Counted from the stretch's first letter, positions 1 to 10,668 are shown. The stretch: DNA of 64,000 bases from Leptobrachium leishanense (GCA_009667805.1 CM019063.1:194598954-194662953); one strand, 5' to 3'. Numbers and translations are program-made. The notes: generated by a model not told the origin, from the letters alone.

Positions 1-1153
1 TAACCACCTCAGAGATCTCATCTATGGAGATTGGGGAGGCTATTTTCGACACTTGTGAGGGCAATAGCTTCGGTAAATTGAGTTTACAGAGATAGTCGTT
101 TTAATAGTGTCGGGTGTGGGTTGCAATGTGTTCTCATCTGTCGATTAGATTATACAGTTTCTCATAAAAGTCTGCAAATTCATTTGCAATTTCCATCGGA
201 ATGTAAATCAACCCTTGATTCGTTTTGAGATGTGATATCCCCGTCTTGGGGGGAGGGGTTTAAGTCTACGAGCTAGGAGCCTACCCGGTTTATTTTGAAA
301 TGCAAAACTGTGTTCGCAGTCTAGTCATGGTCGTGCTATATCTGTCAGCTTCCAAGTTCGAGAGAGCGTAGTGCAGCATCTAATTCATCCACGAGATCCG
401 CCGACGGGGTCAGTTTGTTTCGGGTGTCTACGTCTTGTATGGTCTGAAGGATGTCTAAGCGGTGTTTCATGTGGGTTTTTTTAAGTCTCGCCCCCCACTG
501 AATACATACCCCCCTTTATAACTGCTTTGTGAGCCTGCCAAGTAATGAAAGGGTCTGTGTCCGAGGATGCATTTTCTTTAAAATAGTGATTCCTGAATTG
601 CCAAGGACGCCGGCTCGTGTTTCAGGAGGTGTCCACTAAACCTCCAGGGTGGTCGTGTATGAGAATGAAATTCATCCTGCAAAGTGCGAATCAATGGGGC
701 GTGGTCAGACCATGTGAAGGGAAGTATATCACATTTGTCAAATCCCCACATACTATTAAATCGCCCAATCGAACGTCTGTAACCTTATTCAAAATGTGTG
801 CCAAAAATTGTGTTTGAGCTATTGGGAGTGTAAACCGCTACTAATGTGTACACTCTACCGTTAATAGTGCATACCAAAATAATATAACGTCCTCTGGAAT
901 CCGTGATAATCCGGTGAGTCTGCAGTGCTACTCTGTTGTGAATCAATAACGTCACCCCTCTAGATTTAGCCCTAGAAGTCGAGTGAAACTGGGTACGGTA
1001 TTGAGGTGCATATAATTTAGGATGATTTAGCCTCCTAAAATGTGTTTCCTGAAGGCAGACTATGTCCGCGTCGTAGTGACTGAGGTCTCTGTATAGAGAA
1101 TGACGTTTAACGGGTAAGTTTAAACCTTTTACATTATAGGATACTATCTTCAT
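1..1153 (-). pseudogene. L1 ORF2 fragment: endonuclease N-terminus and linker
   Basis: ORF2 of an L1/Tx1-like LINE; the intact protein nicks target DNA and reverse-transcribes the element RNA. It starts at the ATG whose complement is 1,151-1,153. The first residues (MKIVSYNVKGLN) and the following DIVCLQETH are the APE-type endonuclease N-terminus with the catalytic Asn and Glu. The frame is open to 785 and then broken by frameshifts and stops. Further down, EIANEFADFYEKLYN and LPKLLPSQVSKIASPI match the linker between endonuclease and RT. The RT lies outside the window. Confidence 0.78.
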
Positions 1154-1577
1154 AAAAATCTACAAAAGGGCTGCGAAGAACGAATATGTGACTCTTAAAA
1201 CGTGTAGTAAGATCCTGTACCCAGGATACCAAGAACGGAGAATGAGAAGTGCTGCAACCCCCTGGGGTCTGGAAAGGGAAAGGGAAACATAAACAAAACA
1301 AACTGTCGCAACATAGCGACAAAACTTGGTGCGTTTCAGAACGCCATACTCTCGTCAGAGTACCCTACCAGGGAAACGTCCGTGCCCTTAACTGGGAAGG
1401 GGGAGAAAACGAAAAAAAAAAGAGGGGGTGGGTCCACCTGCTACCAGCAGCGAGACCAAAGTAAGGGTTCATTAAGTCACCAACTTTACCCATCCTGTGT
1501 CTCATGTCCAAGGGTGTCTAGGGACTCTAGCAGTGGGGTCAGCACTGTGAAAAGTTGCCTCATTTATATCCATCTGG

Positions 1578-1898
1578 TCAGCGGTTGCGCCATTCTGGTG
1601 TCACCTTTTTCAGTGGGGATGTGCATTCCTGGGTATCATCTTTAACTTGTAATCCCCATGATTCCAGAGTGTCCTGTCCCTCAGTAGGTGATGTAATGAT
1701 CGTGGTGATGCCATCAGGTAGGACAATTAACTTGGTGGGGAACCCCCAGCGGTACATTATACCAGCGGTGCGTAGAGTCGCCGTAAGCTGACAAAACAGC
1801 CTCCGTTGTTGCAGCATCGCTTTAGAAATGTCTGGGTAAATTACCAGGTGGTCATATTGAGATCCCAATATCTCATAGCACGCAAGATGTCCTCTCAT
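1578..1898 (-). pseudogene. L1 ORF1 C-terminal fragment
   Basis: This open stretch of 106 codons resembles the C-terminal half of L1 ORF1, the nucleic-acid-binding chaperone. Visible landmarks are YDHLVIYPDISKAMLQQRR, then a turn like 'IMYRWGFPTKLIVLPDG', as in the ORF1 RRM/CTD region. It ends about 425 bases before the ORF2 start, which fits ORF1 upstream of ORF2. The N-terminal coiled coil is missing. The assignment rests on motif and position. Confidence 0.65.
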
Positions 1899-2002
1899 GG
1901 CTTGTAGTAGTGTAGCTCAGGGTTTGACAAGTTTGCTTTGAATCTAGGAGCCAGCTACAAAAGTTAGGAGCCAGCATTTCAGCGAGAATTCGCCTGTATA
2001 CC

Positions 2003-2030
2003 TTGATAAAGGTGAATCCTCGCCAAAACG
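2003..2030 (+). ncRNA. Hammerhead-ribozyme-like relic
   Basis: The strand reads TTGATAAA, then a 5-bp stem GGTGA/TCGCC closing a 4-base loop, then AAAACG. This resembles a decayed hammerhead core (CUGAUGA, stem II, GAAAC). Such cores are known from Penelope-like retroelements in amphibians. The core bases are not canonical, so activity is unlikely. The resemblance is my inference. Confidence 0.25.
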
Positions 2031-2472
2031 TTGGGAACCTTGCCTCTGCATCTGGGAGTTGTTTGTAGTGACCCAAATTCTGATTTTTAGCTGCTTCTAT
2101 TTATTTATCACTTTGTTACCTGGTACTTTTTGCTGTTAGGTATTTTTTGTGCATGTGGTCTTGTGGCTACTTTTTTTTTTTTTTTGAGCCGAGAAGTGTA
2201 GAGCGTTGCTTTTAATATCAGTTTGGCCGCTCTGATTAGGAGTAATTATTTGGCAGCTAAACACAGTAAGCATTTAATCATAACCTAGAGCTGCAAATGT
2301 GCAGCTCCAATCCCCCCACTAGAGGGTGATGAAGCTTAAAATTTAATCCATTTAAAAAGCAGGCTTAGCCTAAAATCCGTATAAAGACAGACCACATAAC
2401 CAATAAAAACAACAAAGCGTCTATCTTCAGTAAATGTGATCAAATCATGATGACCGAATATAAGCAGCTCCA

Positions 2473-2565
2473 ATACAACTGGTGTCATACAATACTTAGA
2501 ATACGAAGACGCCCCAGAGGCAAGGTATATTCGCATTGCTAAGTATTGTATGACACCAGTTGTAT
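2473..2565. repeat. Perfect 27-bp inverted repeat with 39-base loop
   Basis: Arms at 2,473-2,499 and 2,539-2,565 are exact reverse complements (left arm begins ATACAACTGGTGTCAT). Perfect arms in a decayed neighbourhood suggest a recent small foldback insertion or template-switch event. Confidence 0.8.
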
Positions 2566-2904
2566 ACAACATATATAAAAAACAAGGAAATTGTATATAA
2601 TTGGAAAACAAAATGAGGTGGTAAAAAATTCAATAATCAAGAAAAAGTGGATCTCATGCTGGTGCTGAAGACAAAATAAAATTAATTATAAGCAGCAAAT
2701 TAATTAGCGTTACTGGTAGGGATGCACCGATACCACTTTTTTAAGACCGAGTACGAGTACTGATACTTTTTAAAAGTACTCACCAATACCGAGTACCGAT
2801 ACTTTTCTTTAATGTCATGTGACGCTTTCCAATAAGAACAGACCATATAAAAATGCCCCCAGCTCACATGTATATGTATATATATATATATATACTGCCC
2901 CAGC

Positions 2905-3365
2905 TCACACATGGATTTGCCCCAGCTCATGGATTTGCCCCAGCTCATGGATATGCCCCAGCTCATGGATATGCCCCAGCTCATGGATATGCCCCAGCTC
3001 ATGGATATGCCCCAGCTCATGGATATGCCCCAGCTCATGGATATGCCCCAGCTCATGGATATGCCCCAGCTCATGGATATGCCCCAGCTCATGGATATGC
3101 CCCAGCTTCACACATGGATTTGCCCCAGCTCATGGATATGCCCCAGCTCACACATAAGATTTGCCCCAGCTCATGGATATGCCCCAGCTCACACATAGAT
3201 TTGCCCCAGCTCATGGATATGCCCCAGCTCACACATAGATTTGCCCCAGCTCATGGATATGCCCCAGCTCACACATGGATTTTGCCCCCCCAGCTTCACA
3301 TGGGTATGCCCCCAGCTCGTGGATATGCACCCCAGCTCACACATGGGTATGCCCCCAGCTCATGG
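2905..3365 (+). repeat. 18-bp minisatellite with 40-bp higher-order units
   Basis: The unit is CAGCTCATGGATATGCCC, about eleven nearly uniform copies to about 3,105. The array then switches to a 40-bp higher-order unit (a 22-bp variant containing CACACATAGATTTG plus the 18-bp unit) before decaying. Because 18 is divisible by three, several frames are open on both strands; these are not genes. Confidence 0.9.
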
Positions 3366-3385
3366 ACCACCCCCCCCCACACGAT

Positions 3386-3845
3386 ACTTACCTTCCTGGG
3401 CGCCGCCGGGAATGTCTCCGCGCGCGCGGCTCGTTGGAAGGACCCCAGCCGCGACCACGTGGGACCATGTGATCACGGCTGGGGTCCTTCCAACGAGCGC
3501 GCGCGGGGAAACTTTCCCGGCGTCGCCCAGGAAGGTAAGTATCATCGCGGAGAGCAGCTGCAGGGCCTGTCTGAATGCTCTATCTGCATTCAGACAGGCC
3601 CTGCAGCTGCTTAGTGTGTTTATACTTACCTTCCTGGGCGACGCCGGGAATGTCTCCGCGCGTGCGCTCGTTTGGAAGGACCCCAGCCGTGATCACATGG
3701 TCCCACGTGGTCGCGGCTGGGGTCCTTCCAACGAGCGCACGTGCGAGACATTCTCGGCGGCGCCCAGGAAGGTAAGTATCGCAGAGAGCTCCAGGGGCGG
3801 CTGTCCGAATGCCGATAGAGCATTCGGACAGCCGCCGCAGCCCCT
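3386..3845. repeat. Tandem cluster of GC-rich palindromes
   Basis: Four foldback units follow each other inside the hAT-like element. 3,386-3,543 and 3,627-3,779 are palindromes with arms of about 75-80 bases, each ending in AAGGTAAGTAT on both strands. Between them 3,555-3,610 has perfect arms (CAGCTGCAGGGCCTGTC...), and 3,800-3,840 forms another hairpin around CGGCTGTCCGAATGC. Confidence 0.8.
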
Positions 3846-3966
3846 CGGATCCCGGCTTCCGGTATCGGAAAAATATCGGGGGGGTACTGCACGAGTACCA
3901 AGTACTCCTGCAGTACCCAGTATCGGCCCCGATACCGATACTAGTATCGGTATCGGTGCAACCCTA

Positions 3967-4479
3967 CTAATTACATTAAACTGGTTCAACACAAATACTT
4001 TAAACCAAATTGCAAACAGTTTGGCAATGCCCATGCCCTATGAACATTCTGTGCCATAATTATCCATAGTCCGCGGGCACGAGGCTGGCATCCGCTCTTC
4101 TCCAAGGGGCATACAATCTATGTGTAGTGTGGGCAGGGCTGTGAGTGCCCACGCCAACCAGTCCCAGACCCCTGGAACACAAGTCACTGAAAAGGTGGCG
4201 GAGGCCTCCGTTCACAGGGGTCACCACGTTTCCTCAGGCCCAATCCCCTCTCCTAGTCCACAATCCTCTGCAGTGTTCCTCCATAAAAAAAGCAGAGATC
4301 CCAGAAACACTTCCGTCTTGCTGCTGCAGTACATATTTGCGAGGGTAGAGGGTTGCATTTAGGTTGTTCTTCCACAAGTAGGCAGCTCTGATGGAGAACC
4401 CATAAATCCTGGACACAATACAAGGATTCTCGATTACTTTTGTCTCATCGCCGTCACATCCTCTTTAATCTCCTTTCCC
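3967..4479. other. No gene recognised; GC-rich patch at 4,070-4,360
   Basis: Nothing identifiable as host coding sequence. The GC-rich stretch directly upstream of the DIRS RT relic may be decayed DIRS sequence, but I cannot show it. Confidence 0.4.
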
Positions 4480-5012
4480 CTTCAACGTGAGCGAAATGGG
4501 GCATCGTTGGTGGGAAATCTGCTGTTAAAAGGTGCCAGAGAGCCTGCAAATACTGCCAATCTGTTTTTTTTTCAGCAACCTCTTTGTGGCAAAAAAAGGG
4601 GGGGGGCCGCAGATGACCCTGTGATCAACCTGAAGGACCTCAATGTCCACATGCAATATCGCCATTTCAAAATGGAGGGTATTCCAATCTTGAGAGCAGT
4701 CCTCCAGCCAGGGGACGGGTTGGCGCAGATAGACTTAACAGACGCCCATCTGCCGATCTAGATTGCGCCGACGCATCGAGACTTTGGGTTCCGATGGCAC
4801 GAGACAATGTGGAGGTTCGCCTATCCTCAGCACCCTAAAACTAATGAAGCCAGTTGTTGCATCCCCTCGGGGACATTGTGTTCTCCTGGTTATAGACCTA
4901 TATATCTATGATGTCCGAATCGCCTCCTTTGCTGCGCAACATGGATGTCCTGGACGGTGTCCCTGCTACAAGATCTAGACTTCCTTACAAAATCCTAAAA
5001 GTCCCATATGGA
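4480..5012 (+). pseudogene. DIRS-type reverse transcriptase fragment
   Basis: Residues read in at least two frames match the DIRS RT in the 4.2-kb copy further along. VINLKDLNVHMQYRHFKMEG and GDGLAQIDLTDAHLPI correspond to VLNLKTLNLSIRYNHFQMEG and the following palm segment there. After a frame break near 4,761 come VVASPRGHCVLLVIDLYIYD and a segment like LLQDLDFLTKS. The DLYIYD stretch sits where the catalytic YLDD box should be and has lost it. No flanking inverted terminal repeats were found. Confidence 0.7.
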
Positions 5013-5469
5013 ACCAACCGAAGCGCTTTAGTTGACGGCTTAACATGTGGCCCTGCGCGGCCCTTATTCCTTCTGTTCATAGGATGACTTTTTTCCAAAA
5101 TAAGTTTTTTTTAATAAAAAAATACACGCCTGATTGCTATATTAACAAACGAAGTGCCGGTACGGTTACTTGTCTAAACCAATTAATACATCCCCTTTGG
5201 GGGTTGCTTTCTTGCCGCTGTTGTACGTACTGACCTTGTATGCAGTTTATTGTATGGTACAATATCCATTAGGGATGCACCGATACCGATGCTAGTATCG
5301 GTATCGGGGACGATATTGCCGTTTGCACGAGTACTTGTTACTCGTGCAAACGGGCCGATACATCCCGCCGATACCGGAAGCCGGCGCTGGGCAGGCTTGC
5401 CGGTATCCGCGGGGCTGGGGAAGCTGGCCGCGTGCATGAAAAGCACGCGGCCAGCGTTCCCCTCCGGCG

Positions 5470-5643
5470 CGCCGTGATACTCACCCATCCTGAAGGTCTG
5501 GTCGCTGGACAGTGATGCGTTCCCGCGGCCGCTGGGCGCTCCTGTGACGCTGCCTCTCGGCTGGAGGCAGCGTCACAGATGCGCCCAGTGGCCACGTGAT
5601 CGCATCACTGCCCAGAGACCGGACCTTCAGGATGGGTGAGTAT
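5470..5643. repeat. GC-rich palindrome core of copy 2
   Basis: Arms of roughly 80 bases run from ACTCACCCATCCTGAAGGTC to its reverse complement at 5,622-5,643 (GATGGGTGAGTAT). The centre contains GTGACGCTGCCTC and its complement. As in copy 1, both ends carry a splice-donor-like GTGAGTAT. Confidence 0.75.
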
Positions 5644-5714
5644 CGCGGCGCGCCGGAGGGGAACGCTGGCTGCCTGCTTTTCATGCACGCGGCCAGCTTC
5701 CCCAGCGTTCGAGC

Positions 5715-5945
5715 TGGGGGCAAATCCATGAGACCTGTGGGGCAAATCCATTAGACCTGTGGGGCAAATCCATTAGACCTGTGGGGCAAATCCATTAGAC
5801 CTGTGGGGCAAATCCATTAGACCTGTGGGGCAAATCCATTAGACCTGTGGGGAATATCCATTAGACCTGTGGGGCATATCGATCAGAGCTGGGGCCAAAT
5901 CCATGAGTGCTGGGGCCAAATCCATGAGTGCTGGGGGCAAATCTC
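5715..5945 (+). repeat. 22-bp minisatellite
   Basis: The unit is ATTAGACCTGTGGGGCAAAT plus CC, about seven close copies followed by three variants containing GTGCTGGGGCCAAATCC. The GCTGGGGCNAATCCATGAG core is shared with the reverse complement of the copy 1 array, so both derive from one ancestral array. Confidence 0.88.
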
Positions 5946-6104
5946 ATAAATTTTTATATGAGGTCTGTTCTTATTGGAAAGCGTCACATGACATTAAATA
6001 AAAGTATCGGTACTTGGTATCGGCGAGTACTTTTAAAAAGTATCGGTACTCGTACTCTGTCTTAAAAAAGTGGTATCGGTGCATCCCTAGTAATTAGGTT
6101 TGTG

Positions 6105-6425
6105 TTAACTGGATTTTGTAAGAATATAGCCTCACTATCTGTTATCTGTGTATTTGAATAGGCTGTAATCTGCTATCACCCATTGTTTTAGGTTAAGAAA
6201 TGTCAAGTAATGTTTAATGTAACTGTCTACCCAATGTAATTAGATTTCTCATTCCAAGAAGTCAAGGTTTGTGCAATTATCTGTATCAGTGTGATTAGGT
6301 CCTCCTAGAAGAGGCTGTGAGTTTTGATATGTAAATGACCCCTGTCTGTCCCCATAAAAATCTGTGCTTGACATTTGATTAAACAGTCCTATTCTGACCA
6401 AACCTGAAGTCACGACTCCTGTCTT
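6105..6425 (+). mobile_element. Possible solo LTR
   Basis: The stretch ends with an LTR-like order: CCCCATAAAAATCTGTGCTT (TATA-like), then ATTAAACAGTCC (poly-A-like), then a C/T-rich tail. I see no paired LTR, primer-binding site or coding region, so this rests on layout alone. Confidence 0.3.
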
Positions 6426-7191
6426 TTAAGCTGCGACTAAGGTACTGGAGAAAGGAGTGAGAGACCCGAGGAGAACCCAGGTGTCCAGTGGGGAAGCGGC
6501 ATTTGACAGATGTGACACTGTCCGTGCACAGAGATCTGCTACAACCCCCACCCCTGAGTTTTCTGTTCTACTGCTGTTGTATAACAAGTGCAGAAAGGGA
6601 ATGCAAATAGGGGCCCCCAAATTATAGCCTTAAAATAGCTTCTCCACTTCGGCTTGAGACTCAAAAGAAAACTTGTCTAGCATTTCATTGCGTACTAAAT
6701 TGTTATTTAAGCTTTAGATCTGTTTTTCACCACTGGTAATCCATTTATAGTCTTAAGATTTTAAAAACTTGCTCCCCAGAATTAGAGCAGATTCGTAGGG
6801 TATCGTGTGAATAAGTGCATGTTTGCGTGTACGTTCAGTACTTGAGAGTCAATGCTAGTATATGTGGAGGGGATAGGGATTTGGTTTTATCTTTACATTA
6901 TTTTTGGGGTTGAGGGCTATATGCATGCATTGCCTAAACAGGACCCGAAGATTGCTAAAAGTAGATATTTAGTTTTGACATTTTTTTTAGTAAAAGCAAT
7001 GGTTTATAAGATGTATTCGACTCTGGAAAGATGAGATTGGACTATCCCCAGTCTGTATGTTTCTTCCATTCTTTGTTGTGCTGACCTGAATTGTAGATGC
7101 AAACCAGGTTAGTGATTTAATTTGCAAATATAGGAATACTAATTGAAATTCTGATCTAAAGTTCAGCTTGCAGTTGGCATGCCTTTTAGAT
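6426..7191. other. MORC2 intron, nothing recognised
   Basis: AT-rich below about 6,650 and without exon signals. Short open stretches show no family resemblance. Confidence 0.55.
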
Positions 7192-7373
7192 CAGTGTTTC
7201 CCAAACCTGTCCTCAGGACCCTCCGCCTCGCCAGGTTTGCAGGATATCTGAAGCACAACACAGGTGATCTGATTTGATGCTCAGTGATTGCAGGATTCAG
7301 TCTGCATTTCCCCAAGGTGATCTGCAAAATCTGGCCTGGTTGAGGGTCCCGAGGAGAGGTTTCGGAAACACTG
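7192..7373. mobile_element. Short hAT-like MITE
   Basis: 182 bases bounded by CAGTGTTTCCCAAACCTGTC and its imperfect reverse complement ending GGTTTCGGAAACACTG. The flanks TTTTAGAT and CCTTAGAT agree at six of eight positions, which fits a hAT 8-bp target duplication. It ends only 29 bases before a MORC2 exon. Confidence 0.7.
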
Positions 7374-7402
7374 CCTTAGATATTTGTTTTCTCAATGATC
7401 AG

Positions 7403-7535
7403 GTGCGAGGCTCCAGAGCAGAAGCAAAAACTCCCCATTGGAGTCCTGAAAAAAGATGCACCGACTGCAGAAGAGAAAAAAAAGCAACTAAGTGAAAAGA
7501 TAAAGCAGCAACAAGTGAAGTTAACTGCTATGGAG
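7403..7535 (+). CDS. MORC2: MORC2 exon (first of ten in the window)
   Basis: MORC2 is a nuclear GHKL-ATPase with a CW zinc finger that compacts chromatin and works with the HUSH complex to silence transposons and other repeats. The exon follows AATGATCAG and ends TATGGAG/GTGAGG. Its first G completes a codon begun upstream; then come 44 residues, [20 protein letters not shown] to [10 protein letters not shown]. This matches the vertebrate segment just after the CW domain, leading into a coiled coil rich in Lys, Gln and Glu. The ATPase and CW exons are not in the window. Identification rests on recalled similarity of all ten exons in order. Confidence 0.92.
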
Positions 7536-9252
7536 GTGAGGAATCCTTTTCAACATAGTTTAAAATACTAAGGCTAATATAAAGTTCCCTTGTGGCAGTA
7601 CTTACAATAGTGTTCTACACTATAATAGTAATTATTGCCTGTTTGTGCACTTGGGGCCCTATTCTAGTAATATAGAGACACTAATGTAAAAACTTGTAAG
7701 ACATTGGCGCCTCCCTGTTTCTAGCCCCATTAAGAGTGAACTTCTATGTTAGTGGCTCAGCTCATAATACACAGGAACTGCCGACCGTTACTAGGATTGC
7801 TGCCGCTCACTAATGATGATAGTGTTTCTTGGAGTCCTTGGGACTTTATGGACACGAGAAAGCTCATTGCGAGATCATGTTTGTGATCTTGCTGGGCCAG
7901 TGGAAGGATCTGGGGAACTAGTTGATCTCAATGTCCTTGTACTAGTGGAGAGCAGATACAGCAGATTATGCCATCCTCAACACCATGGATGATTTAGCTT
8001 CATCAAAATCGGTTAACAATAGTTTCTTTGCGTTAGTAATTTTGTGGTTACCTGTGAGAACATGTGAGAACAAGCAACCTTGGAATTTCTTGTTATTCTT
8101 CAGCTTCCTGCAAATAAGTGCTTCCTATGCAAAAGTCTAGGAATAATTATTTTATAGTAATCTGGTGCAACAGAGATGGGCAAAGCCTTCGGGGGCCTCC
8201 CGTCACGCATATGCGCGTTGACATCAGTTGGGCAATTAACCCCTAGCTCCCACGTATCTCTCGAACAGTGGCAGCTAGAGGGTAATGTTTGAAATCCTTG
8301 GAAAAGCCAGAGCATGGACTTTCCAATATCCTCAAATATCACATGTTTGGGGTGTATTAATTAAACATATAAAAGTGGGGGTTTTTTCGTCTGGAGGGTA
8401 TAATAAAACAGGACTTCAAATCGCATTTAAACATGAGCACAAAACGGTCAAAATGAGCTAAGCAGTGAAGGGGTTAAATTCAAAACCATGTAAACACATT
8501 GGGTATTTCTAATTTTGGGGCTCAAATTTCGAAAAGTGTGTTTTGTCCCCCCCCCATTATCATCATTTCATAAATTCGTTCTGTTTTTTTATTTTATTTA
8601 ATACATAGTAAACCACAATATGAAAATGATGGTATCTTTTTAGAAAGTCAATTTGATGGTGGGAAAAACGGTATATAATATGTGTGGGTTCCATAAACTA
8701 GTAAGAGGAAAATTATAGCTATAGCTAAACCCAAACAGCAGTAGGTACTGTCGCACAGACAATGGTAAAACTGCCTGGTCACTATGGGGTTAAATTAATT
8801 CTATAGGTCTCCTATTATTTACTAGTTTACCATGCATAAACCATGATATTTCTTCTGAAGTACTTGTAATTATTTAGGTTGGGGCTATATAGTTATCAAG
8901 CAAATGAAATTTCTTCAAATTTTATTATTCCCGATCCGATTTTCTATAGCGCGTCTCTGAAAAGGAGTTTGATCTTGTAATTTTCCTCCTTCCAGTCTGT
9001 CTGCTGATAGCTGAATGCTGAAGGACCAGTTCTAATGGCCAAGAACATGAAAGAAATGCTGTAAACCATTGGTTCCAACATTACACAAACTCTGTAAACT
9101 AAGGACTGTTTTTGCATTTCAAAATTTTTAGGATTTTCTAGAAGAAATGTTTGTTTACGTAGCGTAGTAATGCTAGTATAACCATTTTTGTTAATGTTTT
9201 GTTTAAACTTTTTTCTTCTAGTTGTATGGAAGTAATGTCTGTCTGTTTTCAG
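7536..9252. other. MORC2 intron, no recognised element
   Basis: About 1.7 kb. A stretch at 8,160-8,475 resembles an old dispersed repeat (it ends AGTGAAGGGGTTAAATTC), but I cannot classify it. No exon signals seen. Confidence 0.5.
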
Positions 9253-9324
9253 AAAGTGATACCTGTACGCTCCAATGCGGATGTGAAAAAGCTTCCTCTG
9301 GAGGTTACCACACGTGGCGCACAG
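9253..9324 (+). CDS. MORC2: MORC2 exon 2 of window
   Basis: 72 bases, 24 codons, in phase 0, between CTGTTTTCAG and GTGTGT. It encodes KVIPVRSNADVKKLPLEVTT plus RGAQ. The KKLPLEVTTR block is strongly conserved in vertebrate MORC2 and ends the coiled-coil region. Only 85 bases separate it from the next exon. Confidence 0.93.
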
Positions 9325-9409
9325 GTGTGTTCTTGATTCATTTTGTTCTTTTACCCCCAGAATCACTCCTGATCTTTCTTTTTAATGCCTTTTTATTTAA
9401 AACGTCTAG

Positions 9410-9772
9410 GCCTCTTCAGAAAGCCGGCCACCACGACCAAGGTCACCGCCTTTGCCAGCTATAATAAAGCATTCTGCAAAACCTGTATCTCCAAAAGCAG
9501 GAGTACAAAAAACTTCACGAGCTGTGACAAACAGTCGTCAGATGGCTAGTACTTCCAAACCTCAGCCTCAAACAGTCACTCCCAGACCAAACCACACTAC
9601 CAAGACGTTAAGCCGAACAATAAACATTCTGAAGTCTTCAACACCTGTTCAACCTTCTCCTTCACAACCAGCCAAACTTGCCAGACCTAGTCCAACTCCA
9701 TCACCAAGTGTGAAAGGCAAAGACTTAAAGGCACTGCTGTCAAAAAGACAAGTTCCTAGCAAGACTCCTCCG
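9410..9772 (+). CDS. MORC2: MORC2 exon 3 of window: proline/serine/lysine-rich linker
   Basis: 363 bases, 121 codons, phase 0, from AACGTCTAG to CTCCG/GTATGT. It opens with ASSESRPPRPRSPPLPAIIK, matching the conserved RPPRPRSPPLPA block of MORC2. The rest is low-complexity Pro/Ser/Thr/Lys (many KP and SP pairs), consistent with the disordered, phosphorylated linker between the coiled coil and the chromo-like domain. It is the longest MORC2 exon in the window. Confidence 0.93.
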
Positions 9773-10012
9773 GTATGTTTTCATTATACTCCTCATCTCT
9801 CTTGTTGCTTGTCTTGAGTTTATTTGCTTCTGTTTTGTATTTTTTTTCCTCTTTTTTTTTTTATCCTCATGGGATTAAATTGCATAATGTAGGACCTCAG
9901 TTTATTGCTGACATGTTGTAAAATCATTTCTATAAAACAAAAATATTATAGCACTCTTTAAAGTGTCTCTGTCATAGACACAACAACTTTTGCCCATTAG
10001 TCAGAACAGCAT

Positions 10013-10166
<154 letters not shown>

Positions 10167-10185
10167 GAAAGCGCGGCTCGGGGGC

Positions 10186-10335
10186 AACCCCTCTGGCCTG
10201 CTTACCCAGCCAACATGCCGTACGCGTCACTGGCTGCAGGGGATGGCTTGCTGGTTGGGGGGGCGGACTGGGAGGCATGCAATAGGAGCCAGCAGGGCGT
10301 GCTATGCCATTCAGCGGCATAGCACACCCCTTGGT
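10186..10335. repeat. GC-rich dispersed repeat, unclassified
   Basis: Shares the block AGCCAGCAGGGCGTGCTATG and a second block CATAGCACACCCC with 29,525-29,700. Two copies in one window show it is dispersed. No termini or coding region identified. Confidence 0.55.
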
Positions 10336-10341
10336 GTTTAA

Positions 10342-10668
10342 GAGAGGCGGCACACGAGCAAACATTTTGCGTCCGTTTGAGGGTACGGTTTGCCGTCCGT
10401 CGTAGCTTTTATAAAGGAGTCAATTAAACACACCACACAAAGCACCTGCGCACTTGTTCACGGACGGACAAAGCAGGAAGCCACGGACGCAAAAATAACA
10501 TCGATGTGAAAAAGCTAAATGGACGCAGAAACAACGCCGCCATGTATTTTCCTAAGGCATGGACACCTCAGACGTTACGGACGCACTTTATGCAGTACTC
10601 ACAATAACCTCTGTGGAAAAAGTGTGTCCGTAACGGACACAGTACAGTATGCTCGTGTGCCACCTCTC
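10342..10668. mobile_element. MITE, probably PIF/Harbinger type
   Basis: 327 bases with terminal repeats GAGAGGCGGCACACGAGCA and TGCTCGTGTGCCACCTCTC. Flanks are TAA on the left and AAA on the right, a possible 3-bp duplication. The interior is rich in GTCCGT/ACGGAC motifs similar to those in the MITE at 50,195-51,201. No coding region. Confidence 0.65.

Larger units (their letters stand above)
1..1905 (-). mobile_element. L1-type LINE, antisense, running off the window edge
   Basis: On the - strand the order is ORF1 C-terminus (1,898 to 1,578) followed by ORF2 endonuclease start (1,153 downward), which is the normal L1 order. The element runs off the left window edge inside ORF2, before the reverse transcriptase. 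Past about 1,905 the similarity to ORF1 stops, so the 5' part of ORF1 is missing. Both ORFs carry stops or frame breaks, so this is a dead copy. It lies upstream of the first MORC2 exon in the window, in antisense orientation. Confidence 0.8.
1906..2716. other. Intergenic or upstream-intron stretch, no gene
   Basis: No coding signal seen. It contains a ribozyme-like relic (2,003-2,030), a T run near 2,170, and a perfect 27-bp inverted repeat (2,473-2,565). Confidence 0.6.
2717..3966 (+). mobile_element. hAT-like non-autonomous element, copy 1
   Basis: The termini are TAGGGATGCACCGATACC and GGTATCGGTGCAACCCTA, near-perfect inverted repeats of the kind seen in hAT (Charlie/Ac-like) elements. 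The interior has no transposase. It holds an 18-bp minisatellite and a cluster of long GC-rich palindromes. The first 170 bases are the reverse complement of 5,945-6,089, so this is the same family as the copy at 5,270-6,089 in the opposite orientation. I do not see a clean 8-bp target duplication. Confidence 0.75.
5270..6089 (-). mobile_element. hAT-like non-autonomous element, copy 2 (inverted relative to copy 1)
   Basis: Starts TAGGGATGCACCGATACC and ends GGTATCGGTGCATCCCTA. The right-hand 145 bases match the left end of copy 1 in reverse complement, including the segment around GCGTCACATGACATTAA. The core differs: the palindrome at 5,470-5,643 and the 22-bp minisatellite have other sequences than in copy 1. 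There is no transposase and no clear 8-bp target duplication. Confidence 0.75.

Noticed and set aside
2905..3300. Possible CRISPR array
   Set aside because: Direct tandem units without unique spacers, in a vertebrate transposon.
2700..3614. Open frames over the 18-bp array, one of 253 codons
   Set aside because: Periodicity of the array (18 bases) keeps frames open on both strands. Not a gene.
3241..4059. 272-codon frame crossing the palindromes
   Set aside because: It runs through GC-rich foldbacks inside a hAT-like element, with antisense frames equally open; no family resemblance.
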